Part shown: in pieces, positions 42,000 to 51,078 of the stretch
Position numbering within the stretch: the stretch's first letter is position 1
Layout: the number at the start of each line of letters is the position of its first letter
DNA from: Candidatus Binataceae bacterium
GTDB taxonomy: Bacteria; Desulfobacterota; Binatia; Binatales; Binataceae
Assembly (NCBI GenBank): GCA_035500095.1
Contig: DATJXN010000002.1
Coordinates: 1-57,033, forward strand
Direction of reading: 5' to 3'
DNA length: 57,033 nucleotides
Translations under genes and position numbers: made by a program
The notes under the pieces: generated by a model
Seen by the model: the letters and a program-made list of their open reading frames with translations, nothing else
What the model was told of the DNA's origin: nothing
Databases searched by the model: none

Positions 42000-43223
42000 A
42001 TGGCCGGTCCGCTCAGCCATGTCCGCGTGCTGGAGCTCTCGCGCGTGCTCGCCGGACCGTGGGCCGCGCAGACGCTCGCCGACCTCGGCGCCAGCGTGAT
42101 CAAGGTGGAAAAGCCGGGCGCCGGCGACGACACCCGCACCTACGCTCCGCCATACGCGCGCACCCGCGACGGCGCCGAGAGCAGCGAGTCGGCGTATTTT
42201 CTTTCGACCAACCGCGGCAAGCGCTCGGTGACGATCGATTTCATCCGCTCGGAAGGCCAGAAACTGGTGCAGGCGCTGGCTGCGCAGAGCGACGTCGTGA
42301 TCGAAAATTTCAAGGTCGGCGGGCTCGCGAAATACGGCCTCGACTATCCTTCGCTGCGCGCGCTCAATCCCGGACTCGTCTATTGCTCGATCACCGGCTT
42401 CGGCCAGACCGGACCGTATAGCCACAAACCCGGCTACGATTTCATGATCCAGGGTATCGGCGGCCTGATGAGCATCACCGGCGAACCCGACGATCACCCA
42501 GGCGGCGGTCCGGTAAAGGTGGGCGTGGCCGTGGCCGACGTCTTCACGGGCCTTTACGCGGCGATCGCGATCCTCGGCGCGCTGTCATATCGCGACCGCA
42601 CCGGCGAGGGCCAGCACATCGACCTCGCGCTGCTCGACACGCAGGTGGCGGTCCTCGCCAATCAGGCAATGAACTATCTTGTGACCGGCGTCGCGCCGAG
42701 GCGGCTTGGCAACTCCCATCCGAATATCGTTCCCTATCAGGTGTTCGCGGCGAGCGACGGCCATCTTATCGTCGCCGTCGGCAACGAGACCCAGTTCGCG
42801 CGGATGTGCGAGGTGATCGGACGCTCCGAGCTCGCGAGCGATGCGAGGTTTGCGACCAACGCCGCGCGAGTCAATCATCGCGACGAGATCGTCGCTACCC
42901 TGCAGGAGATTTTCGCTACGCGCACGATGCGCCACTGGCTAGACGCTCTCGAGCGCGTCGGCGTGCCATGTGGCCCTATCAACACGATCGCCGACGTGTT
43001 TGCCGATCCGCAGGTGCAGGCGCGCGGCCTGCGCCTCGACCTGCCGCATCCGGCGATCGGATCGGTCCCTTCGGTCGCAAATCCGATCAGATTTTCGGCA
43101 ACGCCGATCGCTTACCGCTCGGCGCCGCCGATGCTCGGCGCCGACACCGACGAAATCCTGCGCGAGACGCTCGGCGTCTCTCCCGACGAGATCGCGCGCC
43201 TGCGCAACGCAGGCGTCATCTGA
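42000..43223 (+). CDS. CaiB/BaiF-family CoA-transferase
   Basis: The protein is 407 residues with the full family pattern: HVRVLELSRVLAGPWAAQTL, LGASVIKVEKPGAGDDTR, NRGKRSVTIDF, DVVIENFKVGGLAKYGLDY, and Asp180 in VAVADVFTGLYA at the position of the catalytic Asp of formyl-CoA transferase. GHTHSIHLANLLAS-type hydrophobic parts follow and the C-terminus is complete. It transfers CoA between two organic acids and is cotranscribed with the ThDP enzyme upstream. The acid is unknown. Confidence 0.9.
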   Translation: MAGPLSHVRVLELSRVLAGPWAAQTLADLGASVIKVEKPGAGDDTRTYAPPYARTRDGAESSESAYFLSTNRGKRSVTIDFIRSEGQKLVQALAAQSDVVIENFKVGGLAKYGLDYPSLRALNPGLVYCSITGFGQTGPYSHKPGYDFMIQGIGGLMSITGEPDDHPGGGPVKVGVAVADVFTGLYAAIAILGALSYRDRTGEGQHIDLALLDTQVAVLANQAMNYLVTGVAPRRLGNSHPNIVPYQVFAASDGHLIVAVGNETQFARMCEVIGRSELASDARFATNAARVNHRDEIVATLQEIFATRTMRHWLDALERVGVPCGPINTIADVFADPQVQARGLRLDLPHPAIGSVPSVANPIRFSATPIAYRSAPPMLGADTDEILRETLGVSPDEIARLRNAGVI

Positions 43224-43643
43224 GACTGCCCTCCTCATGTCCTGGCGACAAGGAGGCGCGGCTGCGAACAATTACAATCGCTGATTTTCTGAAACTCCCT
43301 CCCGCGTGTTTTGGGAGAGGGCCAGGGTGGGGGTCCAGGGCGGTTCTAAATGTCTGCGAGAACGGCCCTTCTTCGACACTCCGCGCGAGTCGAAGGACCT
43401 CGCACAGTCCTCCGCACATATTCACGGCGTAACGTCGTCTGAACCAAGCGATACTTCCCAACCGGGGCTGGCTCTTCTGTCATCCTGAGCGAGCGCTGCG
43501 CGAGACGAAGGATCCCGATTTTTACTGAGCTGCCCAAACTCCGGGTTCCCTCGACTCCGGAAGCCTTCGCTCGGGATGACTGAAAAAAAGAGTTTCCTCC
43601 GACCGGTGAGCGAGTGATTTTTGGAAATGAGAACCAACGGCGC
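43224..43643. other. 420-base convergent spacer with repeat-like sequences
   Basis: No gene is seen. The first third holds a TTGGGAGAGGGCCAGGGTGG tract and a CTCCGCGCGAGTCGAAGGAC motif, both of the type scattered between genes in many soil bacterial genomes. The 102-base element at 43479-43580 is annotated separately. ORFs translated here are by-products of these repeats. Confidence 0.6.
43479..43580. repeat. 102-bp palindromic-ended intergenic element (MITE/REP-like)
   Basis: GTCATCCTGAGCGA (43479-43492) is matched by TCGCTCGGGATGAC (43567-43580), an inverted repeat with one mismatch in 14. Internal sequence includes GACGAAGGATCC and CCCTCGACTCCGG, typical of the dispersed GTCATCCTGAGCGAGC family of intergenic repeats. 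It encodes nothing. It lies between the 3' ends of two convergent CoA-transferase genes. Confidence 0.7.
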
Positions 43644-44873
43644 TCAGCGCTTCATCTTCGCGCCCATGACCACGCCCTTGTCGTGCAGCGCGGCGATCTC
43701 GCGCGAACCCATTCCCAGCACGTCGGCCAGCACCTCGTCGGTATTTTCGCCGAGCAGCGGCGCGCGCCCCACCGGCACGCGCGGCACGGCCGAAAAGTCG
43801 AGCGGCGAACCCGGCATCAGGTACGTCCCCACCCCCGGATGCTCGACCTCGCCGAAGATCGGATTCGCCGTCGAGCAGCGCGGATCCTCCTTCACCAGCT
43901 GGCGGAAAGTCTGGTAGGGGCCCCACGAAACGTTGGTGCCCGCGAACCTCTCGCGGATCGTCGCAAGATCGCGCGAGGCGAACCACGGCCGCAGGATCGC
44001 GGCGATCAGGTCGCGAGCCTGGAACCGCCCGCTCTCGGTGTCGAGGTCCTGGCTGGTCGCCTGCTCGACGCTCGCGCATGCCTCGGCGATTCCCGTCGCC
44101 TCCTTGAGCGCGGTCCACTGGCGCGCGGTCAGCGCGACGACCATCACGCGCCGTCCGTCCCGGGTCTCGAAGTCGTGGCCGAACGCCCCGTACAGGTAGT
44201 TGCCGTCTTTCTGCTGATCGCGACCGCCGAGTTCTGCCTCCGCGATACGGCCGAGATTCCCGACCATCGCAAACGCCACGTCCGAGAGCGAAAGATTCAC
44301 CAGTTGTCCCTCGCCGGTCAGGCGGCGATGGCGCTCGGCCGCGAGCAGTCCGACCGTCGCGAGCGTGCCGAGTGCGATGTCCCACGCGGGCAGGATGCTG
44401 TTGAGCGGCTCGGCGAGATTGCGCGGCCCGGTCGCCCACGGGAACCCGGTCGCCGGGTTGACCGTGTAATCGACCTCGCTGGTGCCGTCGGGATTGCCGG
44501 TGAGCGCGACCATCACGAGGTCTGCGCGGCGCTGGCGCAGCGCGTCGTATTCGAGCCATCCGCGCGCGGGAAAATTGGTCAGAAAGATGCCCGCGTTCTC
44601 GCCCGGCGCGGCGATCAGCGCCGCCACCAGCTCGCGCCCCTCGGGCGTGCGGACGTCGATTTGAATCGAACGCTTGCCCTTGTTGAGCCCGGCCCAGAAC
44701 AGGCTCTGGCCGTCGGCCGCGAGCGGCCATCTATGGTAGTCGAGCCCGCCGCCGATCTGGTCGAAGCGGATCACGTCTGCGCCCATCTGCGCGAGCGTCA
44801 TCCCGCCGAGCGGCGCGGCCACGAACGCGGAGCCTTCCACCACGCGAAGGCCGGAGAGGATTCCAGCGCTCAT
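43644..44873 (-). CDS. CaiB/BaiF-family CoA-transferase (mesaconyl-CoA transferase-like context)
   Basis: The protein is 409 residues. Family marks: GLRVVEGSAFVAAPLGGMTL, MGADVIRFDQIGGGLDYHRW, NKGKRSIQIDVRTPEGREL, IFLTNFPARGWLEYD and Asp in LPAWDIALGTLA. The start overlaps the stop of the MaoC-type hydratase gene upstream by four bases, so the two products act in one pathway. In the 3-hydroxypropionate bicycle and relatives, a CaiB-type intramolecular mesaconyl-CoA transferase works with a MaoC-type mesaconyl-CoA hydratase; the pairing here is similar. A racemase or a different acyl-CoA route is possible. Confidence 0.88.
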   Translation of the reverse strand: MSAGILSGLRVVEGSAFVAAPLGGMTLAQMGADVIRFDQIGGGLDYHRWPLAADGQSLFWAGLNKGKRSIQIDVRTPEGRELVAALIAAPGENAGIFLTNFPARGWLEYDALRQRRADLVMVALTGNPDGTSEVDYTVNPATGFPWATGPRNLAEPLNSILPAWDIALGTLATVGLLAAERHRRLTGEGQLVNLSLSDVAFAMVGNLGRIAEAELGGRDQQKDGNYLYGAFGHDFETRDGRRVMVVALTARQWTALKEATGIAEACASVEQATSQDLDTESGRFQARDLIAAILRPWFASRDLATIRERFAGTNVSWGPYQTFRQLVKEDPRCSTANPIFGEVEHPGVGTYLMPGSPLDFSAVPRVPVGRAPLLGENTDEVLADVLGMGSREIAALHDKGVVMGAKMKR

Positions 44874-45880
44874 GCCATCACTCCTATGAAGCGCCAGTCG
44901 AGCACGTCCTCTGAATTTTGCTTACCGCCTTCGCGCTCGGCGCGCACGCGCGAGCGCAGATGCACCAGTCCGCCGCCGCCGGGCAGCGGATCGGCGCGTT
45001 CGAGTTCGATCGTGCTGCGCAAGGTGTCGCCCTCGCGCACCGGCGCAAGGTGATCGCATCCGTGCCAGGCGACGATCGTGACCAGGTTCGGCAGCGCGCG
45101 CGTCACCTGTGCCGCCGCAAGGCCGATCGTGTGGCCGCCGTAAACCAGCCGGCCCGCCGGACTCGACGCGGCGTCATGATGGGCCATCGCGATATTCAAC
45201 GTCAGACGCGCAAGCTCCGGCGCCGCCGAAACGACATCGCCGCCCGTAACCTCGAAGGTCGTCCCGGCGGCAAGGTCGGCGAAGTGCGCGCCGCGCGCGG
45301 CCTCGCGAAACGCTTTCAGGTTCCAGCCCTCGATCGGCGCCGTCAGTGCGCGCGGGTCGATTTCCTGACCGATTTTTTCGAGGTCGGCGTTGTGTCCGGT
45401 CTGCCCTTCCGGATTGCGCAGCGGCAGCATAGCGCAGCGCGTATAGTCGAGCACCGCCCGCCCCTTCTGATCAACCGTGCGTATGCGCAAGCCGGCAAGC
45501 CCCGTCGCAGCGCGCCCCGGGCGCGGACGATTCTGCCTTAAGCCGACGACCTCGGTCGTCGTATAGAGAGTGTCACCGATCGCGGGGGCGCGGCGAAACA
45601 TGAAGCCGCGATAGAACAGGTTCGCGATCACGCGCTGCGTGAACAGCGTCGACTGGCCGTTCGCGACGTCCCACACCAGTGCCGGATGGGCGAGCACGGA
45701 GCCAAGCACGCGACGGCTCAGCTCCGCATCGAGCGCAAGCCGCATCCTGTCCCCCACAATCGCACCGTGCGCGGCCGCTACGCCCTCGGTAAGCGTCAGG
45801 GACGGGGCACTGTCGGCAACGAGTCCAACGTGAAGGTCGTCAAAGAACGGACCGCCGACCGTTTGCGTAGCCGGGCTCAT
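44870..45880 (-). CDS. MaoC-like double hot-dog hydratase
   Basis: The 336-residue protein has two hot-dog domains: residues 10-160 (FFDDLHVGLVADS, VLAHPALVWDVANGQSTLFT, RRAPAIGDTLYTTTEV) and 190-330 (AHFADLAAGTTFEVTGGDVV, YGGHTIGLAAAQVTRAL, PVREGDTLRSTIELER). These hydratases or dehydratases act on enoyl-CoA-type substrates. The AMAHHDAAS stretch sits where the Asp/His active-site pair is expected. It is the first gene of a coupled pair with the CoA-transferase (4-base overlap), comparable with mesaconyl-CoA hydratase. The substrate is inferred from context only. Confidence 0.85.
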   Translation of the reverse strand: MSPATQTVGGPFFDDLHVGLVADSAPSLTLTEGVAAAHGAIVGDRMRLALDAELSRRVLGSVLAHPALVWDVANGQSTLFTQRVIANLFYRGFMFRRAPAIGDTLYTTTEVVGLRQNRPRPGRAATGLAGLRIRTVDQKGRAVLDYTRCAMLPLRNPEGQTGHNADLEKIGQEIDPRALTAPIEGWNLKAFREAARGAHFADLAAGTTFEVTGGDVVSAAPELARLTLNIAMAHHDAASSPAGRLVYGGHTIGLAAAQVTRALPNLVTIVAWHGCDHLAPVREGDTLRSTIELERADPLPGGGGLVHLRSRVRAEREGGKQNSEDVLDWRFIGVMA

Positions 45881-46019
45881 GGTTCCTCTCAGTACATTGG
45901 GATGTAAATCGCGTTATACCACCTCAGCGGCGTTTGAGCATTCGCGAGCGCGGATACGCCCGTGGCGCAATCGGCGTCGATCTGGCCGCGCCGGGATGTT
46001 CAAGCCGCCGGCGGCGAAC

Positions 46020-47186
46020 CTATGCCTCGCGGAAGGCAAACCGCGGGTCGGCGGCGCGCACCTCGACCTCTGGCAGGCCCAGTTCCTTGCGCACGATATT
46101 CGTCCCCATCACCAGCGAGACGCACTTGTAAAAGGCTATCCGTCGCGAGAGCCCCTCGCGTCCGAAGCCGCAATCGGCGCTGATGATCAGGCGCTCGGGC
46201 GGCACGTGCTCGAGCGCCTTGCGAATCAGATTGGCGACCAACGCGGGCGGCTCGACGGTGGTGGCGGTGTGATTGATCACGCCGATCGCGATCTTCTTGG
46301 CGGTCTTGTGATGCTTGAGCAGCGCCAGGTCGCGTCCGTTGCTGCTCGCGCATTCCAATCCCACCACGTCGGCATTGAGCGCCAGCAGGTACGGCAGCGA
46401 TCGCTCGTAGCTCGGGCGCTCCCAGTAGAAGCTCTGCTGGTTCGGATTGCCCCAGCAGGTGTGCGCCCAGATTTCCGTGTTCACGCCCTCGACTTCGCGG
46501 TTGAACGCGCGGGTGTAGAACTCGAGGTCCTTTTCCGTAGCCGGCGGATTGGTGCAGCAGGCGAAGTGATGCGGCGGCTCTTCGACCTGGATCACCGGGC
46601 AGCCCGCAGCCGCGAGTTCGCGCAGCTCCTCGTTGAGCGCTGCGGCCAGGTCCATCGTCAGCTCCTGGTCGTTCTTGTAGTGCTCGTTCCATAGCATCAT
46701 CGGCAGACAGGTCGCGCTGATCGCGCCGAATTTGACCGGCTTGGGCGTCATCCGCTGCGCGGTCTTCCAGAGCGCGCTGTAATGAAGCGGTCCGCGGGTG
46801 ATTTTTCCGGTGACGGCCGGCGGATGGTAGGCCTCCTGGACCTCGTAAAGGATATGGCCGGGCTTGATGTCGGCGTATTCCAGAAAGTGCGAGGTGTCGC
46901 GATAGCCCGAGATACCGCCAAGGCGTTCGATCACGTAAAAGAACCACGAACGCCCGCCGACCTCGAGGTCGAAGCGGGTGTCGCCGTCGGTCAAGACGTC
47001 GAGTCCGGCGCGCTCCTGCTCGTTGATGTAGCAGGCGACCGCGTCCACGTACTGCTCGCGATAGAGCGAATCGCCCATCGCGATCTTGAACGGCCGTCCG
47101 CGGAGGCTCTCGGTGAACCAGGCCGGCTTCGGGAACGACCCGACCATCGCCGTTGCAAGTTTCTTGTCCCGTGTACCGTTCAGCAT
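46020..47186 (-). CDS. core MetE-like (cobalamin-independent methionine synthase catalytic domain) protein
   Basis: The 388-residue TIM-barrel protein covers only the C-terminal catalytic half of MetE. It begins ATAMVGSFPKPAWFTESL, has VIQVEEPP, and shows zinc-ligand candidates: His and Cys in WAHTCWGNPN and Cys in SADCGFGREG, with an intervening Glu in VGLECASS. Enzymes of this short type are known to use methylated corrinoid proteins or other methyl donors rather than methyl-tetrahydrofolate triglutamate. An NHTATTVEPPALVANLIRKA block is well kept. It is divergent from TrpB2 across a 108-base spacer. Confidence 0.87.
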   Translation of the reverse strand: MLNGTRDKKLATAMVGSFPKPAWFTESLRGRPFKIAMGDSLYREQYVDAVACYINEQERAGLDVLTDGDTRFDLEVGGRSWFFYVIERLGGISGYRDTSHFLEYADIKPGHILYEVQEAYHPPAVTGKITRGPLHYSALWKTAQRMTPKPVKFGAISATCLPMMLWNEHYKNDQELTMDLAAALNEELRELAAAGCPVIQVEEPPHHFACCTNPPATEKDLEFYTRAFNREVEGVNTEIWAHTCWGNPNQQSFYWERPSYERSLPYLLALNADVVGLECASSNGRDLALLKHHKTAKKIAIGVINHTATTVEPPALVANLIRKALEHVPPERLIISADCGFGREGLSRRIAFYKCVSLVMGTNIVRKELGLPEVEVRAADPRFAFREA

Positions 47187-47294
47187 CGCACGTCACCTCA
47201 GCCTTGGAATGCGCCAGATGCAGGCTGATTTACAGCCTGCGCGGATGAGTGTAAAGCAGCGGCATACGAATCGACGCTCAGTCGCGGGTGTTCA

Positions 47295-48659
47295 ATGCAG
47301 CAGGTAAAGTTTCTTCTCGACGAGTCCGACATCCCGGAGCACTGGTACAACGTGGTGGCCGACATGCCGAATCCGCCGGCGCCGCCGCTAGATCCCGACG
47401 GCAAGCCAATCGGTCCCGAGGCGCTCGCGGCGATTTTTCCGGAAACGATCATCGAGCAGGAAGTCTCGCGCGAGCGCTGGATTCCGGTCCCCGAGCCGGT
47501 GCGCGAGATCTACCGGCAATGGCGTCCGTCGCCGATGTACCGGGCGCTGCGTCTCGAGCAGGCGCTCGGCACTCCCGCGCGCATCTATTACAAGTACGAG
47601 GGCGTGAGCCCTGCGGGCTCGCACAAGCCTAACACTTCCGTCGCGCAGGCCTACTACAATCACCTCGCCGGCGTTCATCGCCTCGCGACCGAGACCGGCG
47701 CCGGCCAATGGGGCTCGGCGCTCGCGATGGCGGGGCAGATGTTCGGGATCGAAGTCCGCGTTTACATGGTGCGCGTGAGCTACGAGCAGAAGCCCTTTCG
47801 GCGCTCGATGATGGAGACCTGGGGCGCCGAAGTGATCGCGAGCCCGAGCACCAATACCAACTCCGGCCGCCGCGTGCTGGCGAACGACCCCGACTCTCCG
47901 GGTTCTCTGGGTATTGCGATCTCGGAAGCGGTCGAAGAAGCCGCGCAACGCAAGGATACCAATTACGCGCTCGGATCGGTACTCAATCACGTTCTGCTCC
48001 ATCAGACGGTGATCGGCCTGGAAGCGCAAAAGCAGTTCGCCAGGGCCGGCGACTATCCCGACGTGGTAATCGCATGCTGCGGCGGCGGATCGAATTTCGG
48101 CGGCACCGCGTTTCCGTTTTTCGCCGACAAAGCGGCCGGACGCGACGTGCGGCTGCTTGCGGTCGAGCCCGAGTCCTGCCCCACGCTGACGCGCGGGCAT
48201 TACGCCTACGACTCCGGCGACGCGGCCGGGCTTACGCCGCTGATGCTGATGTACACGCTTGGGCGCAATTTCGTGCCGCCGCGAATTCATGCCGGTGGAC
48301 TCCGCTACCACGGCGACTCGCCGCTGGTCTCGCAGCTTCATCACGAGGGGCTGGTGGAAGCGGTGGCCGTGCCGCAGCGCGCGACCTTCGAGGCCGGGAT
48401 CGCGTTCGCACGCGCCGAGGGCATCATCCCCGCGCCGGAAAGCAATCATGCGATCCGCGCGGCTATCGACGAAGCGCTCATTTGCAAGCGGACCGGCGCG
48501 CCGAAAACGATCTTCTTCACCCTCTCGGGCCACGGCCATTTCGACATGGCGGCCTACGACCGCTACCTAAGCGGCCAGCTCGAGGACAGCACGTATCCGG
48601 ACGAAGCGATCAGAGCGGCGCTGGCAGAGCTTCCCAAGGTCGCCCCTCAGCTGTCGTGA
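47295..48659 (+). CDS. TrpB2-type tryptophan synthase beta-like protein
   Basis: The 454-residue PLP enzyme is longer at the N-terminus than the normal TrpB, as is characteristic of TrpB2. The cofactor Lys111 is in GSHKPNTS, the phosphate loop is [10 protein letters not shown] and the C-terminal end carries [16 protein letters not shown]. No trpA is adjacent. TrpB2 proteins make tryptophan from indole and serine, acting alone as a salvage enzyme, or have other beta-replacement roles. A nitrilase-superfamily gene follows after 71 bases. Confidence 0.9.
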   Translation: MQQVKFLLDESDIPEHWYNVVADMPNPPAPPLDPDGKPIGPEALAAIFPETIIEQEVSRERWIPVPEPVREIYRQWRPSPMYRALRLEQALGTPARIYYKYEGVSPAGSHKPNTSVAQAYYNHLAGVHRLATETGAGQWGSALAMAGQMFGIEVRVYMVRVSYEQKPFRRSMMETWGAEVIASPSTNTNSGRRVLANDPDSPGSLGIAISEAVEEAAQRKDTNYALGSVLNHVLLHQTVIGLEAQKQFARAGDYPDVVIACCGGGSNFGGTAFPFFADKAAGRDVRLLAVEPESCPTLTRGHYAYDSGDAAGLTPLMLMYTLGRNFVPPRIHAGGLRYHGDSPLVSQLHHEGLVEAVAVPQRATFEAGIAFARAEGIIPAPESNHAIRAAIDEALICKRTGAPKTIFFTLSGHGHFDMAAYDRYLSGQLEDSTYPDEAIRAALAELPKVAPQLS

Positions 48660-48730
48660 GCGGCGCGCGGCTGGACAACTCTGGCAGGCAGCCGCTTGAA
48701 CGAGTCGATACCGGGACAGGGGAGCGCAGC

Positions 48731-49801
48731 ATGATCAAGCCTTACACCGCCGTCGGATTGATCCCCACGGTCCGCGGCATCCGCAAGCGCGAGGATATCA
48801 AGCTCAACCTCGAGCACACGGCGCACATGTGCAAGGCTGCGGCCTGGCTCTCGAGCCTCGACCTGCCGGTGCGCCTGATCGCGCTGCCCGAGGGCGCGCT
48901 GCAGGCCTTCAACGACGAGGTGCTCGACCTCGACCACGTGCAGTACGCGCGCGAGTGCGCGATCGACCTCCCCGGCCCGGAGACCGACGCGCTCGGTGCG
49001 CTCGCCCGCCAGTACGACGCCTTCATCATGGCGCAGGCCAAGGCGCACCATCCCGACTGGAAGGACCGCTTTTTCAACGTCGGCTTCATCATCGACCCGC
49101 AGGGCGAAATCATCCTGCGCCATTACAAAGTCTCGCCGCTCTTTCCGGTCGAGCACTCGGTCTGCCCGCACGATATCTTCGATTGGTGGGTGGAGAAGTA
49201 CGGCTGCACGCTCGACGCGTTCTGGCCGGTGGCCGACACGGAAATCGGCCGGCTCGGGATCATGATGGCGAACGAGGGCTCATATCCGGAGAACGCGCGG
49301 GCGCTCGCGATGAACGGCGCCGAAGTCGTGTATCGCGGATCGTATCCGCATCCTGCTACCGGCAACGAGCTATTCGAGATTCAGAGCCGGGCGCGCGCGC
49401 TCGACAACAATATGTACATAGTCGCACCCAATCTGGGCACGTACTATCTATTTCCGGATAGCGACTTGCCGATCGACACCTTCGGCGGACGTTCTTTCGT
49501 CATCAATCATCGCGGACAAATCGTCGGCAAACAGGAATATGGCGGTTGCTCGACCTACGTGGCCGGAGTGATCGATATCGAGGCGCTGCGCTACCATCGC
49601 GGCCACACGCAGTGGGACAACTGGCTGAAGGATCTGCGGACCGAGCTTTACCGGATGCTGTACCAGGAGCCAATCTATCCGAAGAATCTCTACCTCGACC
49701 GCGTCCCGATGAAGCATCAGGAATACCGCAAGTCGGTGATCGAAAAGCAGATCGCCCTGATGCATCAGCGGGGCATCTGGAAGAAATCGTCGTACGAATA
49801 A
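48731..49801 (+). CDS. nitrilase-superfamily protein lacking the catalytic cysteine
   Basis: The ATG at 48731 has GGGGAGCG upstream and gives 356 residues; the longer frame upstream overlaps TrpB2 and is not real. The carbon-nitrogen hydrolase fold is clear: Glu54 in ALPEGALQ and Lys133 in LRHYKVSPLF are two members of the Glu-Lys-Cys triad. The third position, which should read Cys-x-x-G-x-Y-P-E as in aliphatic amidases, is ANEGSYPE with Ala180 (codon gcg at 49268-49270). Hydrolysis by the normal thioester route is not possible. It may bind rather than cleave, or use another residue. It follows TrpB2 and precedes an enoyl-CoA hydratase. Confidence 0.85.
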   Translation: MIKPYTAVGLIPTVRGIRKREDIKLNLEHTAHMCKAAAWLSSLDLPVRLIALPEGALQAFNDEVLDLDHVQYARECAIDLPGPETDALGALARQYDAFIMAQAKAHHPDWKDRFFNVGFIIDPQGEIILRHYKVSPLFPVEHSVCPHDIFDWWVEKYGCTLDAFWPVADTEIGRLGIMMANEGSYPENARALAMNGAEVVYRGSYPHPATGNELFEIQSRARALDNNMYIVAPNLGTYYLFPDSDLPIDTFGGRSFVINHRGQIVGKQEYGGCSTYVAGVIDIEALRYHRGHTQWDNWLKDLRTELYRMLYQEPIYPKNLYLDRVPMKHQEYRKSVIEKQIALMHQRGIWKKSSYE

Positions 49802-49837
49802 ACCCGGCATTTGCGGTGGGTAACGGCATTTGAACCG

Positions 49838-50557
49838 ATGAGCGCTTCGATGGCGGCAAAGACGCCCGCAGATTTCCTGTTCGCGAAAGACGGCCCGGTC
49901 ACCACCATCACTTTCAACCGGCCCGAGCGGCGAAACTGCATGAATCGCGAAGTGATGGCCGAGTTCGAGCACCTCGTCCATCGCGTGCGCGACGACCGCG
50001 AAACCCGCGTGCTGATCGTCACCGGCACCGGCGCCGCCTTTTCCGCAGGCGCGGACCTCTCGGGGGCGGACGGCGCCAAAGACCCCGAGGCACGCCGACG
50101 CTTTTTCGCCGAGCGCAACGCGGGACTGGCGCGAACGATCGGCCGCTCGTTCGATCAGATAAGCCGGCTCGATTGCATGACGATCGCCGCCGTCAACGGT
50201 TACGCGGTCGGCGGAGGATGGGCGCTCGCGCTCGCCTTCGATTTCACCATTGCGGCGGAGGAGGCGGAGTTCTGGGTGCCGGAGGTAGATCTGGGTGCGC
50301 CGTTCACAGGCGGTCCGGCAATCGTTATGGCGGCGCGGATGGGCCCCTGGCGCGCAAAGGAGGCTGCGGTGCTCTGCCGCCATTATACGGCGCGCGAATT
50401 GTTCGACCTGGGGATGGTCAACCGGGTGGTCAAAGCGCGGGCCTTAGCCAAAGCCGCGCGCGAACTTGCGGATACGCTACTAAAGAAACCATTTAAAGCG
50501 GCAAGCGCGACGAAACATTTCATCGATGGGGTTTTTCTGACGCCACGTCTCTATTGA
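49838..50557 (+). CDS. enoyl-CoA hydratase/isomerase family protein
   Basis: With the ATG at 49838 the product is 239 residues, slightly shorter than the usual 255-260; a TTG at 49811 is an unlikely alternative. The crotonase fold shows the oxyanion-hole segment AFSAGADLSG and NGYAVGGGWALALAFDF, and PEVDLGAPFTGGPA with Glu at the position of a catalytic acid. The C-terminal helices end early (ATKHFIDGVFLTPRLY). It could be a hydratase, isomerase or decarboxylase on a CoA thioester. It is the last gene before a change to lower-GC sequence with tRNAs and an integrase. Confidence 0.85.
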   Translation: MSASMAAKTPADFLFAKDGPVTTITFNRPERRNCMNREVMAEFEHLVHRVRDDRETRVLIVTGTGAAFSAGADLSGADGAKDPEARRRFFAERNAGLARTIGRSFDQISRLDCMTIAAVNGYAVGGGWALALAFDFTIAAEEAEFWVPEVDLGAPFTGGPAIVMAARMGPWRAKEAAVLCRHYTARELFDLGMVNRVVKARALAKAARELADTLLKKPFKAASATKHFIDGVFLTPRLY

Positions 50558-50602
50558 GACGCTCCGAAGGCGACGAACCTGTGTCGACGAGAACGGGGAA
50601 GT

Positions 50603-50656
50603 GGCCGGGCTACCGTAATTACCGCACGTTGGGGGACCTACGGAGGTAGCCCGGCC
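50603..50656. repeat. large hairpin, 10-bp outer stem plus 5-bp inner stem
   Basis: GGCCGGGCTA (50603-50612) pairs with TAGCCCGGCC (50647-50656), and inside it CCGTA (50613-50617) with TACGG (50639-50643); the bulge AGG (50644-50646) and a 21-base loop complete it. It starts about 45 bases after the enoyl-CoA hydratase stop. A terminator, a small structured RNA or a mobile repeat end are all possible; no T-run follows directly. Confidence 0.5.
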
Positions 50657-51078
50657 TTGCTTGGGGACAAGCGCTGGTAGTTCTCGGGGGAGACCGACAG
50701 CGCGGTTTTTAGTGCAGCAATTCCTATGCCCACGAAAAACAGATCGTGAATTGCGGAGTTTCCGCCGTCTTAGCGGCCCATTCAATTCCTGAAATGCGAC
50801 ACAATCAATCGAAGAACGTCAAAAACGCAGTCTAAGCGATTGATTTCAGCCGTCATTCGCAAAACGCGGGAGATTCGCCCGCAGGTGTCCCATCTGATCC
50901 CCAATCTCGGCGAATCGTCGAGGCCATGGCTGACTCTTTGGCGGCAGCGCCGCTCAAGAGTGGGCAGGTGCCTGAATTTTGAGCGCTTTAAGTTTGCGAT
51001 ATGTCTGAATCGAGCAGACCTGAGAATCGAAAGCGCGGCCATGGGCTCATCGCTGTCGATAGCGGCGGGGCGATCGAT

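Noticed and set aside
43422..43637. Minus-strand frame with SVIPSEGFRSRGNPEFGQL
   Set aside because: Translation of a dispersed intergenic repeat, no protein family.
47708..48730. 341-codon N-terminal extension of the nitrilase-like gene
   Set aside because: It overlaps TrpB2 and is noise; a proper start with a Shine-Dalgarno is at 48731.
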